Assembly: GCF_002158995.1 (NCBI RefSeq)
Contig: NZ_LOHF01000009.1
Coordinates: 1-64,000 of the forward strand
Direction: 5' to 3'
DNA: 64,000 nt
Source: Pseudomonas caspiana
GTDB taxonomy: Bacteria > Pseudomonadota > Gammaproteobacteria > Pseudomonadales > Pseudomonadaceae
Of this stretch, positions 25,410 through 35,706 are shown in pieces. The position numbers and the translations under genes are program-made. Under the pieces are notes generated by a model, which was not told the DNA's origin, did no database searches, and saw nothing but the letters and a program-made list of their open reading frames with translations. How positions within the stretch are numbered: position 1 is the first letter of the stretch; every line of letters begins with the position of its first letter.

Positions 25410-25949
25410 ATGGCACGACTAAAAGAGATTTACCGGAAGGAAATCGCTCCGAAGCTTAAGGAAGAACTTAAGCTCGCGAACGTGATGGAAGTTCCGCGCG
25501 TTACCAAAATCACCCTTAACATGGGTCTGGGCGAAGCGATCGGCGACAAAAAAGTCATCGAGCACGCTGTTGCTGACCTGGAAAAGATCACCGGTCAAAA
25601 AGTTGTTGTGACTTACGCTCGGAAATCCATCGCTGGCTTTAAAGTCCGTGAAGGTTGGCCGATCGGTGTCAAAGTGACTCTGCGCCGCGATCGTATGTAT
25701 GAATTCCTGGATCGTCTGCTGTCGATCTCCCTGCCTCGGGTTCGCGACTTCCGCGGCCTGAATGCCAAGTCCTTCGACGGTCGTGGTAACTACAGCATGG
25801 GCGTAAAAGAGCAGATCATTTTCCCGGAAATCGATTACGACAAGATCGATGCTCTCCGCGGTCTGGACATTACCCTGACCACCACTGCCAAGAACGATGA
25901 TGAAGGCCGCGCTCTGCTGCGTGCTTTCAAATTCCCGTTCCGCAACTGA
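25410..25949 (+). CDS. rplE: 50S ribosomal protein L5
   Basis: L5 binds 5S rRNA and contacts P-site tRNA. The 179 residues include [20 protein letters not shown] and the conserved [20 protein letters not shown] and [20 protein letters not shown]. rpsN follows after 13 bp. In E. coli S8 represses by binding near the start of this gene; I did not see a clear copy of that site. Confidence 0.98.
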   Translation: MARLKEIYRKEIAPKLKEELKLANVMEVPRVTKITLNMGLGEAIGDKKVIEHAVADLEKITGQKVVVTYARKSIAGFKVREGWPIGVKVTLRRDRMYEFLDRLLSISLPRVRDFRGLNAKSFDGRGNYSMGVKEQIIFPEIDYDKIDALRGLDITLTTTAKNDDEGRALLRAFKFPFRN

Positions 25950-25962
25950 TTGGAGTAGGAAA

Positions 25963-26268
25963 ATGGCCAAGAAGAGCATGAAGAACCGTGAGCTGAAGCG
26001 TCAGCTCACCGTTGCCAAGTACGCCACTAAGCGTGCAGCGCTCAAAGCAATCATCGTTGATCTGAACGCAAGTCCAGAAGCGCGTTGGGAAGCTACAGTA
26101 GCTCTGCAAAAGCAGCCACGTGATGCAAGCGCTTCGCGCATGCGTAACCGCTGCCGCATCACTGGTCGTCCGCACGGCGTTTACCGCAAGTTCGGCCTTG
26201 GCCGTAACAAGCTGCGTGAAGCTGCAATGCGTGGTGATGTACCGGGTCTGGTTAAAGCCAGCTGGTAA
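25963..26268 (+). CDS. rpsN: 30S ribosomal protein S14, zinc-free form
   Basis: S14 is in the 30S head. It is the long 101-residue form with no CxxC zinc ribbon (the C-minus type), ending in the usual [20 protein letters not shown] chose ATG at 25963 after GGAG; an earlier in-frame start at 25897 lies within rplE. A 213-bp gap with hairpins follows before rpsH, the longest gap in the S10-spc run. Confidence 0.97.
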   Translation: MAKKSMKNRELKRQLTVAKYATKRAALKAIIVDLNASPEARWEATVALQKQPRDASASRMRNRCRITGRPHGVYRKFGLGRNKLREAAMRGDVPGLVKASW

Positions 26269-26332
26269 TACGCCTTTCACGCAAAATTCCGGCTGGTCGT
26301 GCAAGCGATTGGTCGGAATCAAGCCTGAATTT

Positions 26333-26360
26333 GAATCAAGCCCCTATTGGGGCTTGATTC
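26333..26360 (+). promoter_or_regulatory. Perfect stem-loop in the rpsN-rpsH gap
   Basis: A perfect 12-bp stem GAATCAAGCCCC/GGGGCTTGATTC with a TATT loop. No T-run follows, so it is not a standard terminator. A second small hairpin, TAGCC-GCAA-GGCTA (26440-26453), followed by ATTATTTTG, lies just before rpsH. These may form an mRNA-processing or repressor site within the spc transcript. Confidence 0.55.
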
Positions 26361-26481
26361 ATTTCCGGGGTGCGCCTAGAATTGCCGGCTCGCCTGAGCC
26401 CGTGTTTTTCATTTGCCCGGAATTCTCGGCGATAAGCTGTAGCCGCAAGGCTAATTATTTTGTATTAGGAGCGTCTAGCCC

Positions 26482-26874
26482 ATGAGTATGCAGGACCCGT
26501 TAGCGGACATGCTAACTCGTATCCGTAATGCCCAGATGGCTGAAAAGCCCGTCGTAAGCATGCCATCTTCCACAGTGAAGGTTGCTGTAGCTAAAGTCCT
26601 GAAGGACGAAGGTTACATTGCGGGTTATCAGATCAGCAGCGAAACAAAGCCGCTGTTGTCTATCGAGCTGAAATACTTCGAAGGCCGTCCAGTCATCGAA
26701 GAAGTGAAGCGCGTAAGCCGTCCAGGCCTGCGTCAGTACAAGTCCGTCGATGATCTGCCAAAAGTTCGTGGCGGTCTCGGTGTGTCTATCGTCTCCACCA
26801 GCAAAGGTGTGATGACGGATCGTGCTGCGCGCGCTGCCGGTGTCGGCGGCGAAGTGCTTTGCACAGTGTTCTAA
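26482..26874 (+). CDS. rpsH: 30S ribosomal protein S8
   Basis: S8 is a primary 16S rRNA binder and, in E. coli, the translational repressor of the spc operon. The 130 residues begin [20 protein letters not shown] and end with the conserved [20 protein letters not shown]. It starts after the unusually long 213-bp gap and is 12 bp from rplF. Confidence 0.98.
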   Translation: MSMQDPLADMLTRIRNAQMAEKPVVSMPSSTVKVAVAKVLKDEGYIAGYQISSETKPLLSIELKYFEGRPVIEEVKRVSRPGLRQYKSVDDLPKVRGGLGVSIVSTSKGVMTDRAARAAGVGGEVLCTVF

Positions 26875-26886
26875 GGGGGGATAAGC

Positions 26887-27420
26887 ATGTCACGCGTAGC
26901 TAAGAACCCCGTTAAGTTGCCAGCAGGCGTCGAAGTTAAGCTCGTCGGCCAGCAGCTTTCGGTGAAGGGTGCCAAGGGCACTCTAGATCTGAATATCCAT
27001 TCGTCCGTTGAGATTGTTGAAGAAGCTGGTGAGCTGCGTTTCGCTGCTCGCAATGGCGATCAGCAAACTCGCGCAATGGCCGGCACCACTCGTGCACTGG
27101 TTAACAACATGGTCCAAGGCGTAAGCCAAGGCTTCGAGCGTAAGCTCCAGCTGGTCGGTGTTGGTTACAAAGCGCAAGCAAAAGGCACAGTGCTGAACCT
27201 GGCTCTTGGCTTCTCGCACCCAGTGGATTACGACCTGCCGGAAGGCATCACCGCTGAGACTCCCAACCAGACCGATATCTTCATTCGAGGTATCGACAAG
27301 CAGTTGGTTGGTCAAGTGGCCGCTGAGATCCGCGACTTCCGCCGTCCTGAGCCGTACAAAGGCAAAGGTGTGCGTTACGCAGACGAAGTCGTCCGCCGTA
27401 AAGAAGCCAAGAAGAAGTAG
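26887..27420 (+). CDS. rplF: 50S ribosomal protein L6
   Basis: L6 lies by the sarcin-ricin loop and the factor-binding site. The 177 residues start [19 protein letters not shown] and end near [18 protein letters not shown], which is the conserved rRNA-binding tail. rplR follows after 10 bp. Confidence 0.98.
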   Translation: MSRVAKNPVKLPAGVEVKLVGQQLSVKGAKGTLDLNIHSSVEIVEEAGELRFAARNGDQQTRAMAGTTRALVNNMVQGVSQGFERKLQLVGVGYKAQAKGTVLNLALGFSHPVDYDLPEGITAETPNQTDIFIRGIDKQLVGQVAAEIRDFRRPEPYKGKGVRYADEVVRRKEAKKK

Positions 27421-27430
27421 GGCATAGCAA

Positions 27431-27781
27431 ATGACCGTCAAAAAAGTTACCCGACTGCGTCGCGCTCGCAAAGCACGCCTGAAAATGCACGAGCTAGAAG
27501 TCGTGCGTCTCTGCGTGCACCGCTCTTCGCAGCACATTTATGCCCAGGTCATTTCGGCCGACGGCAGCAAAGTCTTGGCGAGCGCCTCGACTTTGGACAA
27601 AGAACTGCGTGATGGTGCCACTGGCAACATCGACGCGGCCACTAAGGTTGGCCAGCTGGTCGCTGCGCGTGCGAAAGCCGCCGGTGTATCGCAAGTGGCT
27701 TTCGACCGTTCTGGCTTCAAGTACCACGGCCGCGTCAAGGCGCTGGCTGATGCTGCTCGTGAAGGCGGGCTGGAGTTCTAA
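27431..27781 (+). CDS. rplR: 50S ribosomal protein L18
   Basis: L18 brings 5S rRNA into the 50S central protuberance. The 116 residues have the basic N-terminal arm [15 protein letters not shown] and the C-terminal [20 protein letters not shown]. Three bp separate it from rpsE. Confidence 0.98.
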   Translation: MTVKKVTRLRRARKARLKMHELEVVRLCVHRSSQHIYAQVISADGSKVLASASTLDKELRDGATGNIDAATKVGQLVAARAKAAGVSQVAFDRSGFKYHGRVKALADAAREGGLEF

Positions 27782-27784
27782 GTT

Positions 27785-28285
27785 ATGTCAAATAACGACC
27801 AAAAACGCGACGAAGGCTACATTGAGAAGCTGGTTCAAGTTAACCGCGTTGCAAAGACTGTAAAAGGCGGCCGTATCTTCACTTTCACCGCGTTGACCGT
27901 GGTTGGTGATGGTAAAGGGCGTGTTGGTTTTGGCCGTGGCAAGTCACGTGAAGTGCCTGCTGCGATCCAGAAGGCGATGGAAGCTGCTCGCCGCAACATG
28001 ATCCAGGTTGATCTGAATGGCACTACTCTGCAGTACGCAATGAAGTCTGCTCATGGCGCTTCGAAGGTGTACATGCAGCCTGCTTCTGAAGGTACCGGTA
28101 TCATCGCTGGCGGCGCTATGCGCGCAGTGTTGGAAGTTGCTGGTGTTCAGAACGTATTGGCCAAGTGCTATGGCTCGACTAATCCGGTAAACGTGGTTCA
28201 CGCCACTTTCAAGGGTTTGAAGGCTATGCAATCTCCTGAGTCTATTGCTGCCAAGCGTGGCAAAAGTGTCAAGGAGATCTTCTGA
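27785..28285 (+). CDS. rpsE: 30S ribosomal protein S5
   Basis: S5 lines the mRNA channel and affects decoding accuracy. The 166 residues contain the S5 double-stranded RNA-binding fold with [20 protein letters not shown] and [19 protein letters not shown], and the C-terminal [16 protein letters not shown]. The spectinomycin loop (VAKTVKGGR) looks wild type. It overlaps no neighbour; rpmD starts 2 bp later. Confidence 0.98.
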   Translation: MSNNDQKRDEGYIEKLVQVNRVAKTVKGGRIFTFTALTVVGDGKGRVGFGRGKSREVPAAIQKAMEAARRNMIQVDLNGTTLQYAMKSAHGASKVYMQPASEGTGIIAGGAMRAVLEVAGVQNVLAKCYGSTNPVNVVHATFKGLKAMQSPESIAAKRGKSVKEIF

Positions 28286-28287
28286 TC

Positions 28288-28464
28288 ATGGCTACCGTTA
28301 AAGTAACGCTGATCAAAAGCATGACCGGTCGCATTCCTAACCACAAACTGTGTGTTAAAGGTCTGGGTCTGCGTCGCATCGGTCACACTGTAGAAGTGCT
28401 GGATACTCCCGAGAATCGCGGGATGATCAATAAGGCTTACTACATGCTGCGAGTCGAGGGTTAA
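28288..28464 (+). CDS. rpmD: 50S ribosomal protein L30
   Basis: L30 is a small 23S rRNA-binding protein. The 58 residues begin [20 protein letters not shown], include [20 protein letters not shown] and end MLRVEG. It fits exactly between rpsE (2 bp) and rplO (3 bp), the conserved spc order. The ATG at 28288 follows AAGGAG. Confidence 0.97.
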   Translation: MATVKVTLIKSMTGRIPNHKLCVKGLGLRRIGHTVEVLDTPENRGMINKAYYMLRVEG

Positions 28465-28467
28465 TCG

Positions 28468-28902
28468 ATGAAACTCAATGATCTGAGTCCAGCGCCGGGT
28501 TCCCGTCGCGAAAAGCATCGTCCGGGCCGTGGTATCGGTAGTGGTTTGGGTAAGACTGGTGGCCGTGGTCACAAAGGTCAGACCTCCCGCTCCGGTGGCA
28601 CTATTGCTCCGGGCTTTGAAGGCGGCCAACAGCCGCTGCATCGTCGTCTGCCAAAATTCGGCTTCGTTTCCCTGAAGGCCATGGACCGCGCAGAAGTGCG
28701 TCTGTCCGAGCTGGTTAAAGTGGAAGGCGACGTTGTAACTGTGCAGTCCCTGAAGGATGCCAACGTGATCAACCAAAACGTACAGCGTGTGAAAATCATG
28801 CTGTCCGGTGAAGTTAATCGCGCTGTCACCATCAAAGGTATCGCAGCCACCAAAGGTGCGCGTGCGGCTATCGAAGCAGCTGGCGGCAAGTTCGAGGAAT
28901 AA
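28468..28902 (+). CDS. rplO: 50S ribosomal protein L15
   Basis: L15 is a late assembly protein with a long extended N-terminus. The 144 residues begin [20 protein letters not shown] and contain [19 protein letters not shown] and [17 protein letters not shown]. Its stop codon directly abuts the secY ATG, so secY translation is probably coupled. Confidence 0.98.
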   Translation: MKLNDLSPAPGSRREKHRPGRGIGSGLGKTGGRGHKGQTSRSGGTIAPGFEGGQQPLHRRLPKFGFVSLKAMDRAEVRLSELVKVEGDVVTVQSLKDANVINQNVQRVKIMLSGEVNRAVTIKGIAATKGARAAIEAAGGKFEE

Positions 28903-30231
28903 ATGGCTAAGCAAGGTGCTCTCTCTGCGCTCGGCAAAGGCGGTATGTCTGAACTCTGGGCTCGTCTGCGTTTTCTGTTCTTGGCGATTATCGTCTACCG
29001 AATAGGCGCACACATCCCGGTTCCAGGTATTAACCCGGAGCGACTCGCAGACCTGTTTCGACAGAATGAGGGGACCATTCTTAGCTTGTTCAACATGTTT
29101 TCCGGCGGTGCGCTGGAGCGGATGAGTATTTTTGCACTGGGGATCATGCCGTACATTTCGGCATCGATCATCATGCAATTGATGACAGCCGTCAGCCCCC
29201 AGCTGGAGCAGTTGAAGAAGGAAGGGGAAGCTGGCCGTCGCAAGATCAGCCAGTACACCCGCTACGGCACCGTTGTCCTGGCCTTGGTTCAAGCTATCGG
29301 CATGTCCGTTGGCCTGGCCGGTCAGGGCGTCGCGTTCTCTGCAGATATCGGCTTCCACTTCGTTGCTGTCACCACCTTTGTGGCTGGTGCGATGTTCATG
29401 ATGTGGCTAGGCGAGCAGATTACCGAGCGCGGTGTTGGTAACGGTATCTCGATGTTGATCTTCGCAGGTATCGTCGCCGGTCTTCCGAGAGCGATTGGGC
29501 AGTCTTTCGAGTCTGCTCGCATGGGTGATATCAATATCTTTGCCCTGGTTGCTATCGGTTTGCTGGCAGTAGCGATTATCGGTTTTGTGGTGTTCATTGA
29601 GCGTGGTCAGCGTCGTATTGCTGTCCATTACGCCAAGCGTCAGCAGGGCCGTAAGGTCTTCGCTGCGCAGACCAGCCACTTGCCGCTGAAAGTGAACATG
29701 GCTGGTGTTATTCCAGCTATTTTCGCAAGCAGCATTTTGCTGTTTCCAGCGTCGTTGGGTGCCTGGTTCGGCCAGTCTGAAGGTATGGGCTGGTTGCAGG
29801 ACATCTCGCAGTCGATCGCTCCTGGTCAGCCGTTGAATATTCTGCTGTTTAGTGCAGGGATTATTTTCTTCTGCTTCTTCTATACGGCGTTGATGTTCAA
29901 TCCGAAAGACGTAGCGGAAAACCTGAAGAAGTCCGGTGCCTTTATTCCGGGCATCCGTCCAGGTGAGCAGTCTGCACGCTATATCGATGGCGTTCTGACT
30001 CGCTTGACCATGTTCGGTGCTCTATATATGACGGCCGTATGTCTGCTGCCCCAGTTCCTGGTGGTTGCAGCAAACGTACCGTTCTACCTTGGCGGGACCT
30101 CGTTGCTGATCGTGGTAGTGGTTGTGATGGACTTCATGTCCCAAGTACAATCGCACCTCGTTTCGCACCAGTACGAATCCCTGATGAAGAAAGCCAACCT
30201 GAAGGGCTACGGCAGCGGCATGTTGCGCTGA
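28903..30231 (+). CDS. secY: Preprotein translocase channel subunit SecY
   Basis: SecY is the pore of the Sec translocon and works with SecE, which is also in this window. The 442 residues give ten hydrophobic segments, with [16 protein letters not shown] before the plug region, [12 protein letters not shown], and the cytoplasmic loop [15 protein letters not shown] used for SecA and ribosome binding. It lies in the spc group with no gap from rplO; rpmJ follows after 28 bp. Confidence 0.98.
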
Positions 30232-30259
30232 GGTACCCATAAGGTTCGAGGAGCTGGTA

Positions 30260-30376
30260 ATGAAAGTTCGTGCATCGGTGAAAAAGCTGTGCCGTAACTG
30301 CAAGATTATTCGCCGCGAAGGTGTTGTTCGAGTAATTTGCAGCGCGGAACCACGTCACAAACAGCGCCAAGGCTGA
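30260..30376 (+). CDS. rpmJ: 50S ribosomal protein L36, zinc-ribbon form
   Basis: L36 is the smallest 50S protein. The 38 residues begin [19 protein letters not shown] and keep the full zinc ribbon Cys11, Cys14, Cys27 and His33, so this is the zinc-binding (C-plus) type. It follows secY in the normal place. A zinc-free paralogue is often found elsewhere in pseudomonads under Zur control, which would fit the Zur-like site at 61.2 kb. Confidence 0.97.
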
Positions 30377-30392
30377 GTGTGATCTGTGCTTA

Positions 30393-30432
30393 AGCCCAGC
30401 AGCTAGTGCGCTGCTGGGTTGATTATTTGTTA
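30393..30432 (+). terminator. Terminator-like hairpin between rpmJ and rpsM
   Basis: A 9-bp perfect stem CCCAGCAGC/GCTGCTGGG (30395-30403 and 30410-30418) with a 6-nt loop, followed by TTGATTATTTGTTATT. The T content is moderate, so it could be a partial terminator or attenuator separating spc from the alpha group. Confidence 0.6.
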
Positions 30433-30506
30433 TTACAGCGATATTATCTCGCGCCCTATTTCTTGGCTTCCGGGGCGTAGGTAGCTGTCAATTGGAGTCC
30501 CACTGA

Positions 30507-30863
30507 ATGGCCCGTATTGCAGGCGTTAACATTCCAGATAACAAGCATACTGTTATCTCGCTGACCTACATCTATGGTGTTGGTCGCACCACTGCACATA
30601 AAATCTGTGCAACCACTGGGGTTAACCCAGCGGCAAAGATTAAAGATCTGAGCGACGAGCAGATTGAACTACTGCGTGGCGAAGTGGCGAAGTTCACCAC
30701 TGAAGGTGACCTGCGTCGCGAAATCAACATGAAAATCAAGCGCTTGATGGATCTGGGCTGCTACCGCGGTCTGCGCCATCGTCGTGGTCTTCCAGTACGC
30801 GGTCAGCGTACCAAGACTAACGCGCGTACTCGCAAAGGTCCGCGTAAGCCGATCCGCAAGTAA
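30507..30863 (+). CDS. rpsM: 30S ribosomal protein S13
   Basis: S13 is in the 30S head and makes intersubunit bridges. The 118 residues begin [20 protein letters not shown] and end in the basic tail with [18 protein letters not shown]. It opens the alpha group (rpsM-rpsK-rpsD-rpoA-rplQ). The 130-bp leader is where S4 feedback acts in E. coli. Confidence 0.98.
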   Translation: MARIAGVNIPDNKHTVISLTYIYGVGRTTAHKICATTGVNPAAKIKDLSDEQIELLRGEVAKFTTEGDLRREINMKIKRLMDLGCYRGLRHRRGLPVRGQRTKTNARTRKGPRKPIRK

Positions 30864-30893
30864 TCGCACCAGCGCAACGACAGGAATTTAGTC

Positions 30894-31283
30894 ATGGCAA
30901 AACCTGCTGCTCGTCCTCGTAAAAAAGTTAAAAAGACGGTGGTTGATGGCATCGCCCACATCCACGCTTCTTTTAACAACACAATCGTCACCATCACCGA
31001 TCGTCAAGGTAACGCGCTTTCCTGGGCTACCTCCGGCGGTTCGGGTTTCCGCGGTTCACGCAAGTCCACGCCGTTCGCTGCTCAGGTAGCTGCTGAACGT
31101 GCTGGTCAAGCTGCGCTGGAATATGGTCTGAAGAACCTCGACGTTAACGTCAAAGGTCCAGGTCCAGGTCGTGAGTCTGCTGTCCGTGCTTTGAACGGCT
31201 GTGGCTATAAGATCGCCAGCATCACCGACGTGACGCCAATCCCGCACAACGGGTGCCGTCCGCCGAAGAAGCGCCGCGTGTAA
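30894..31283 (+). CDS. rpsK: 30S ribosomal protein S11
   Basis: S11 lies on the 30S platform next to the mRNA exit. The 129 residues contain [20 protein letters not shown] and the C-terminal [20 protein letters not shown], the conserved signature. Spaced 30 bp after rpsM and 18 bp before rpsD. Confidence 0.98.
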   Translation: MAKPAARPRKKVKKTVVDGIAHIHASFNNTIVTITDRQGNALSWATSGGSGFRGSRKSTPFAAQVAAERAGQAALEYGLKNLDVNVKGPGPGRESAVRALNGCGYKIASITDVTPIPHNGCRPPKKRRV

Positions 31284-31301
31284 TCCAGGAGATTGTAGAA
31301 A

Positions 31302-31922
31302 ATGGCTCGTTACATTGGTCCAAAATGCAAACTTGCTCGTCGTGAAGGCACCGACCTCTTTCTGAAGAGCGGCGTTCGTGCGATCGAATCCAAGTGCAAC
31401 ATCGAAGCAGCTCCAGGTATCCACGGCCAGCGCCGTGGCCGTCAGTCCGACTACGGCACCCAGCTGCGTGAGAAACAAAAAGTTCGTCGTATTTACGGCG
31501 TACTCGAGCGTCAATTCAGCGGTTACTACAAAGAAGCTGCCGGCAAGAAAGGCGCTACTGGTGAGAACCTGCTGCAACTGCTCGAATGCCGTCTGGATAA
31601 CGTTGTATACCGTATGGGCTTCGGCTCGACTCGTGCTGAATCCCGTCAACTGGTTTCGCACAAGTCGGTCAGCGTAAACGGCAAAACCGTTAACGTTCCG
31701 TCGTATCAGGTTCGTGCTGGTGACGTGGTAGCTATCCGCGAGAAAGCGAAGAACCAACTGCGCATCGTCCAGGCTCTCGATCTGTGTGCCCAACGTGGCC
31801 GCGTAGAATGGGTAGAAGTAGACACTGAGAAGAAATCGGGCGTTTTCAAGAACGTTCCAGCTCGCAGTGATCTATCCGCCGACATCAACGAAAGCCTGAT
31901 TGTCGAGCTCTACTCCAAGTAA
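31302..31922 (+). CDS. rpsD: 30S ribosomal protein S4
   Basis: S4 starts 30S assembly, affects accuracy and, in E. coli, represses the alpha operon. The 206 residues begin [20 protein letters not shown], with the S4 RNA-binding domain around [20 protein letters not shown]. It carries no N-terminal zinc ribbon. rpoA follows after 22 bp. Confidence 0.98.
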   Translation: MARYIGPKCKLARREGTDLFLKSGVRAIESKCNIEAAPGIHGQRRGRQSDYGTQLREKQKVRRIYGVLERQFSGYYKEAAGKKGATGENLLQLLECRLDNVVYRMGFGSTRAESRQLVSHKSVSVNGKTVNVPSYQVRAGDVVAIREKAKNQLRIVQALDLCAQRGRVEWVEVDTEKKSGVFKNVPARSDLSADINESLIVELYSK

Positions 31923-31944
31923 GGGCTAGAAAATAGGTGCATCC

Positions 31945-32946
31945 ATGCAGATTTCGGTAAATGAGTTCCTGACACCCCGCCACATTGATGTGCAGGTTGT
32001 CAGTCCAACCCGCGCCAAGATCACTCTCGAGCCTCTCGAGCGTGGTTTCGGCCATACCCTGGGCAACGCGCTGCGCCGCATCCTGTTGTCCTCCATGCCC
32101 GGCTGTGCAGTAGTCGAGGCCGAGATTGACGGTGTACTCCATGAGTACAGCGCCATCGAAGGTGTACAGGAAGATGTAATTGAAATCCTGTTGAACCTTA
32201 AAGGTCTGGCTATCAAGCTGCACGGTCGAGACGAAGTTACGCTGACCTTGTCGAAGAAGGGTTCGGGGGTGGTTACCGCTGCCGATATTCAGCTGGATCA
32301 TGATGTCGAGATCGTTAACCCCGATCACGTAATCGCTAACCTGGCGTCTAACGGCGCCCTGAACATGAAGCTCACCGTAGCTCGTGGTCGTGGTTATGAG
32401 CCGGCAGACTCGCGTCAGAGCGATGAAGACGAAAGCCGCAGCATTGGTCGCTTGCAGCTTGACTCTTCGTTCAGCCCGGTTCGCCGTATCGCATACGTGG
32501 TGGAAAACGCCCGTGTCGAGCAGCGTACTAACCTGGACAAGCTGGTTATTGATCTGGAAACCAACGGTACTCTGGATCCTGAAGAGGCTATCCGCCGCGC
32601 TGCAACCATTCTGCAACAGCAGTTGGCTGCGTTCGTCGACCTCAAAGGTGACAGCGAACCAGTGGTAATCGAACAGGAAGACGAGATCGATCCGATCCTG
32701 CTCCGTCCGGTTGACGATTTGGAACTGACTGTACGTTCGGCCAACTGCCTCAAGGCGGAGAACATTTACTACATCGGCGACCTGATTCAGCGTACCGAAG
32801 TAGAACTGTTGAAGACTCCAAACCTTGGCAAGAAATCCTTGACTGAAATCAAGGACGTTTTGGCCTCCCGTGGTCTGTCCCTCGGCATGCGCCTCGACAA
32901 CTGGCCGCCGGCAAGTCTTAAGAAGGACGACAAGGCGACTGCCTGA
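31945..32946 (+). CDS. rpoA: RNA polymerase alpha subunit RpoA
   Basis: RpoA dimerises to start RNA polymerase assembly, and its C-terminal domain reads UP elements and activators. The 333 residues show the N-terminal domain with [20 protein letters not shown], an acidic linker (about 235-250) and the C-terminal domain with [20 protein letters not shown] and [15 protein letters not shown]. It sits in its usual alpha-group place. Confidence 0.98.
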   Translation: MQISVNEFLTPRHIDVQVVSPTRAKITLEPLERGFGHTLGNALRRILLSSMPGCAVVEAEIDGVLHEYSAIEGVQEDVIEILLNLKGLAIKLHGRDEVTLTLSKKGSGVVTAADIQLDHDVEIVNPDHVIANLASNGALNMKLTVARGRGYEPADSRQSDEDESRSIGRLQLDSSFSPVRRIAYVVENARVEQRTNLDKLVIDLETNGTLDPEEAIRRAATILQQQLAAFVDLKGDSEPVVIEQEDEIDPILLRPVDDLELTVRSANCLKAENIYYIGDLIQRTEVELLKTPNLGKKSLTEIKDVLASRGLSLGMRLDNWPPASLKKDDKATA

Positions 32947-32988
32947 TCGTCGTAATCACCGAACGTTGTGTTTGGTAAGGAATGAACC

Positions 32989-33375
32989 ATGCGTCATCGT
33001 AAAAGTGGTCGTCACCTGAGCCGGACTAGCTCCCACCGTAAGGCCATGTTCCAAAACATGGCGGTGTCGCTGTTCGAGCACGAGCTGATCAAAACTACAT
33101 TGCCGAAAGCTAAAGAACTGCGTCGCGTTGCTGAGCCGCTGATCACTTTGGCTAAAACAGACAGCCTGGCTAACCGCCGTCTGGCTTTCGACCGTACTCG
33201 TTCGAAAGCAATCGTTGGTAAGCTGTTCAACGATCTGGGCAAGCGTTATGCAACCCGCGAGGGTGGCTACCTGCGCATCCTGAAGTGCGGTTTCCGCACT
33301 GGCGACAACGCTCCTATGGCGTATGTCGAGCTGGTTGATCGTCCTGCTGGCGGCGAAGCTGTATCCGCTGAGTAA
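32989..33375 (+). CDS. rplQ: 50S ribosomal protein L17
   Basis: L17 lies near the tunnel exit. The 128 residues begin [20 protein letters not shown] and contain [20 protein letters not shown]. It is the last gene of the ribosomal block; a strong terminator follows 20 bp after the stop. Confidence 0.98.
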   Translation: MRHRKSGRHLSRTSSHRKAMFQNMAVSLFEHELIKTTLPKAKELRRVAEPLITLAKTDSLANRRLAFDRTRSKAIVGKLFNDLGKRYATREGGYLRILKCGFRTGDNAPMAYVELVDRPAGGEAVSAE

Positions 33376-33395
33376 GACGTCAGTCTGAAACAAGG

Positions 33396-33420
33396 AACCG
33401 GGCCTAGCGCCCGGTTTTTT
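33396..33420 (+). terminator. Intrinsic terminator after rplQ
   Basis: The stem AACCGGGC/GCCCGGTT (33396-33403 and 33409-33416) has a CTAGC loop and leads into a run of six T. It ends the alpha-group transcript. Confidence 0.92.
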
Positions 33421-33481
33421 GTTTTTACAGTTTCTGATTTCGTATTAGGTATATCTATCGTTACCAAAGATTTAATAAACT

Positions 33482-33509
33482 TTGTCATGTAACAAATCCG
33501 GACAATAAT
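33482..33509 (+). promoter_or_regulatory. Probable katA promoter
   Basis: TTGTCA (33482-33487; five of six matches), a 16-bp spacer and AATAAT (33504-33509; five of six). The predicted leader is about 40 nt. I looked for an OxyR site upstream but could not support one. Confidence 0.5.
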
Positions 33510-33556
33510 CCCTGCCATGCCGATTAGCCGGTCGTTTATGCCAGAGGAAATTATTA

Positions 33557-35005
33557 ATGAGCCAGTCCAAGACTCTTACCACCGCCAGCGGCGCACCTGT
33601 AGCTGATAACCAGAACTCCCGTTCCGCCGGTCCCCGTGGCCCGTTGCTGCTCGACGATTTTCATCTGATCGAGAAGCTTGCCCATTTCAACCGGGAGAAC
33701 ATCCCTGAACGTCGCGTACATGCTAAAGGCTCGGGCGCTCACGGCACTTTCACTGTCAGCCGTGACATCACCCAATACACCAGCCCCAACCTGTTCGACA
33801 CTGTAGGTAAACAAACCCCGATCTTTCTGCGGTTCTCCACTGTCGGCGGCGAGCGCGGCTCGGCTGACACTGAGCGCGACCCGCGTGGCTTTGCTTTGAA
33901 GTTCTACACAGAAGAAGGCAACTGGGACATCGTGGGTAATAACACGCCGGTGTTTTTCATCCGTGATCCACTGAAGTTTCCGGACTTCATTCACACTCAG
34001 AAGCGTCAGCCTCAAACAAACCTGAAAAATGCCCAGATGATGTGGGACTTCTGGTCCCATTCCCCAGAGGCGCTGCATCAGGTAACGATCTTGTTCTCGG
34101 ATCGCGGCATCCCGGATGGCTATCGACACATGCACGGGTTTGGCAGCCACACCTACAGCCTGATTAGCGCTGCTGGTGAGCGTCACTGGGTTAAATGGCA
34201 CTACAAGACCCAGCAGGGCATCAAAAACCTCACGCCTGCCGATGCTGCAAGTATCGCCGGGACCGACCCGGATTACGCACAGCGTGACTTGTTCACCGCC
34301 ATCGAAAAAGGTGATTTCCCGAAGTGGACCGTCTGCATTCAGTTGATGACTGAAGCCCAGGCAGCGGCTCATCACGAGAATCCTTTCGACGTGACCAAAA
34401 CGTGGTCGCAAAAAGAATATCCACTGATTGAAGTTGGCGAGATTGAGCTTAACCGCAATCCGCTTAACTACTTCGCTGAAGTAGAGCAAGCAGCATTCGG
34501 CCCGAGCAATATGGTCCCAGGTGTTGGCTTGTCTCCGGATCGCATGCTGCAGGGGCGCGTTTTTGCTTACGCTGATGCGCATCGCTACCGTGTGGGAACA
34601 AACCACCAGCACTTGCCGATCAATGCTCCGAAGAATCCGGTTCACAGCTACCAGCGTGATGGCGCGATGGCTTTCGGTACTAACGGTGGTTCAGGGCCTA
34701 ACTACGAGCCCAACAGCTATTCAGACGCACCGAAGCAGGCTCCACACTACGCTGAGCCTGCCTTGGCCCTCAGCGGGGCGGCTGATCGCTATGATCACCG
34801 TGAGGATGGCGACTACTACAGCCAAGCGGGCAAGTTGTTCAACCTTATGAGCGCTGACCAGAAAGCGCTGCTGATCAACAACATTGCCGGCACAATGGCA
34901 GATGTTTCCAACGATGTGGTTCAGCGTCAGTTGCAGCATTTCTACAAGGCTGATGCCGCTTATGGCGAAGGCATTGCTAAAGCGCTGGGCGTATCGCTGA
35001 TGTAA
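33557..35005 (+). CDS. katA: Haem catalase, small-subunit type
   Basis: This enzyme splits hydrogen peroxide to water and oxygen. The 482 residues are typical of a clade III small-subunit catalase. Visible are the distal histidine region [15 protein letters not shown], the distal asparagine in [32 protein letters not shown], and the proximal haem-tyrosine motif [17 protein letters not shown]. There is no signal peptide, so it should be cytoplasmic. It has its own promoter and terminator and is followed by a ferritin gene, an arrangement conserved with P. aeruginosa katA-bfrA, which links peroxide defence to iron storage. Confidence 0.96.
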   Translation: MSQSKTLTTASGAPVADNQNSRSAGPRGPLLLDDFHLIEKLAHFNRENIPERRVHAKGSGAHGTFTVSRDITQYTSPNLFDTVGKQTPIFLRFSTVGGERGSADTERDPRGFALKFYTEEGNWDIVGNNTPVFFIRDPLKFPDFIHTQKRQPQTNLKNAQMMWDFWSHSPEALHQVTILFSDRGIPDGYRHMHGFGSHTYSLISAAGERHWVKWHYKTQQGIKNLTPADAASIAGTDPDYAQRDLFTAIEKGDFPKWTVCIQLMTEAQAAAHHENPFDVTKTWSQKEYPLIEVGEIELNRNPLNYFAEVEQAAFGPSNMVPGVGLSPDRMLQGRVFAYADAHRYRVGTNHQHLPINAPKNPVHSYQRDGAMAFGTNGGSGPNYEPNSYSDAPKQAPHYAEPALALSGAADRYDHREDGDYYSQAGKLFNLMSADQKALLINNIAGTMADVSNDVVQRQLQHFYKADAAYGEGIAKALGVSLM

Positions 35006-35022
35006 GTCTAAGTGATAAACGG

Positions 35023-35047
35023 AACCGCCCTCATTTGGGCGGTTTTT
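35023..35047 (+). terminator. Intrinsic terminator after katA
   Basis: The stem AACCGCCC/GGGCGGTT (35023-35030 and 35037-35044) with a 6-nt loop is followed by a five-T run, 17 bp after the katA stop. Confidence 0.9.
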
Positions 35048-35159
35048 CGTATCTGATCACCTATTTTTCACTGCTTTTTGTCGATTTTTATCACTATTGG
35101 CAGTGACCTTCGCAAGCGGTTGGTTCAGACTACGCACTTTCAAGCAGGAGACGTGGGCG

Positions 35160-35624
35160 ATGCTAGGCCACCCGGAAGTAATCGATTATCTCAATACGCT
35201 GCTGGTGGGCGAATTGGCAGCGCGTGACCAATATTTCGTTCATTCGCGTATGTACGAAGACTGGGGCTTCACCAAGCTCTATGAGCGTATCAATCACGAA
35301 ATGGAAGAAGAGGCACAGCACGCCGATGCTCTGATGCGTCGTATCTTGATGCTCGAAGGTACTCCGCGTATGCGTCCGGACGATCTGGATGTCGGCACTA
35401 CTGTCCCTGAGATGTTCGCTGCAGATCTGCGCCTTGAGTACAAAGTGCGTGCTGCACTGTGCAAGGGTATTGAGCTCTGCGAGTTGCACAAGGATTACGT
35501 GACGCGCGAAATCCTGCGTGTTCAGTTGAACGATACCGAAGAAGATCACACCTATTGGCTGGAAAAACAGCTGGGTCTGATCAAGACCATCGGCCTGGAA
35601 AACTACCTGCAATCGCAGTATTGA
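35160..35624 (+). CDS. bfr: Ferritin-like iron storage protein (Bfr/FtnA family)
   Basis: It stores iron as a 24-subunit shell. The 154 residues begin [20 protein letters not shown] and keep the di-iron ferroxidase ligands Glu18, Glu51, His54, Glu93, Glu127 and His130. The position of the E. coli haem ligand Met52 is alanine ([11 protein letters not shown]), so it should not bind haem between subunits; it resembles the P. aeruginosa protein called BfrA or FtnA rather than a true bacterioferritin. I chose ATG at 35160 with AGGAG 9 bp upstream; an earlier in-frame TTG-type start is unlikely. Confidence 0.93.
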   Translation: MLGHPEVIDYLNTLLVGELAARDQYFVHSRMYEDWGFTKLYERINHEMEEEAQHADALMRRILMLEGTPRMRPDDLDVGTTVPEMFAADLRLEYKVRAALCKGIELCELHKDYVTREILRVQLNDTEEDHTYWLEKQLGLIKTIGLENYLQSQY

Positions 35625-35648
35625 TTTCGCCGCCAAGGCAAGCCGCAT

Positions 35649-35685
35649 AAAAAAGCCCCTGCACTTCATGTGACAGGGGCTTTTT
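35649..35685. terminator. Bidirectional terminator between bfr and uvrA
   Basis: A-run, GCCCCTG/CAGGGGC stem (35655-35661 and 35674-35680, with a short inner CAC/GTG helix) and T-run. The A- and T-runs on both sides let it end bfr (+) and uvrA (-), which converge here. Confidence 0.88.
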
Positions 35686-35706
35686 CGTTCTAACGATCAG
35701 GTAACG

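Noticed and set aside
33421..33556. OxyR site upstream of katA
   Set aside because: A half-match around 33446-33455 (ATCTATCG region) exists, but the ATAG-N7-CTAT spacing is not kept.
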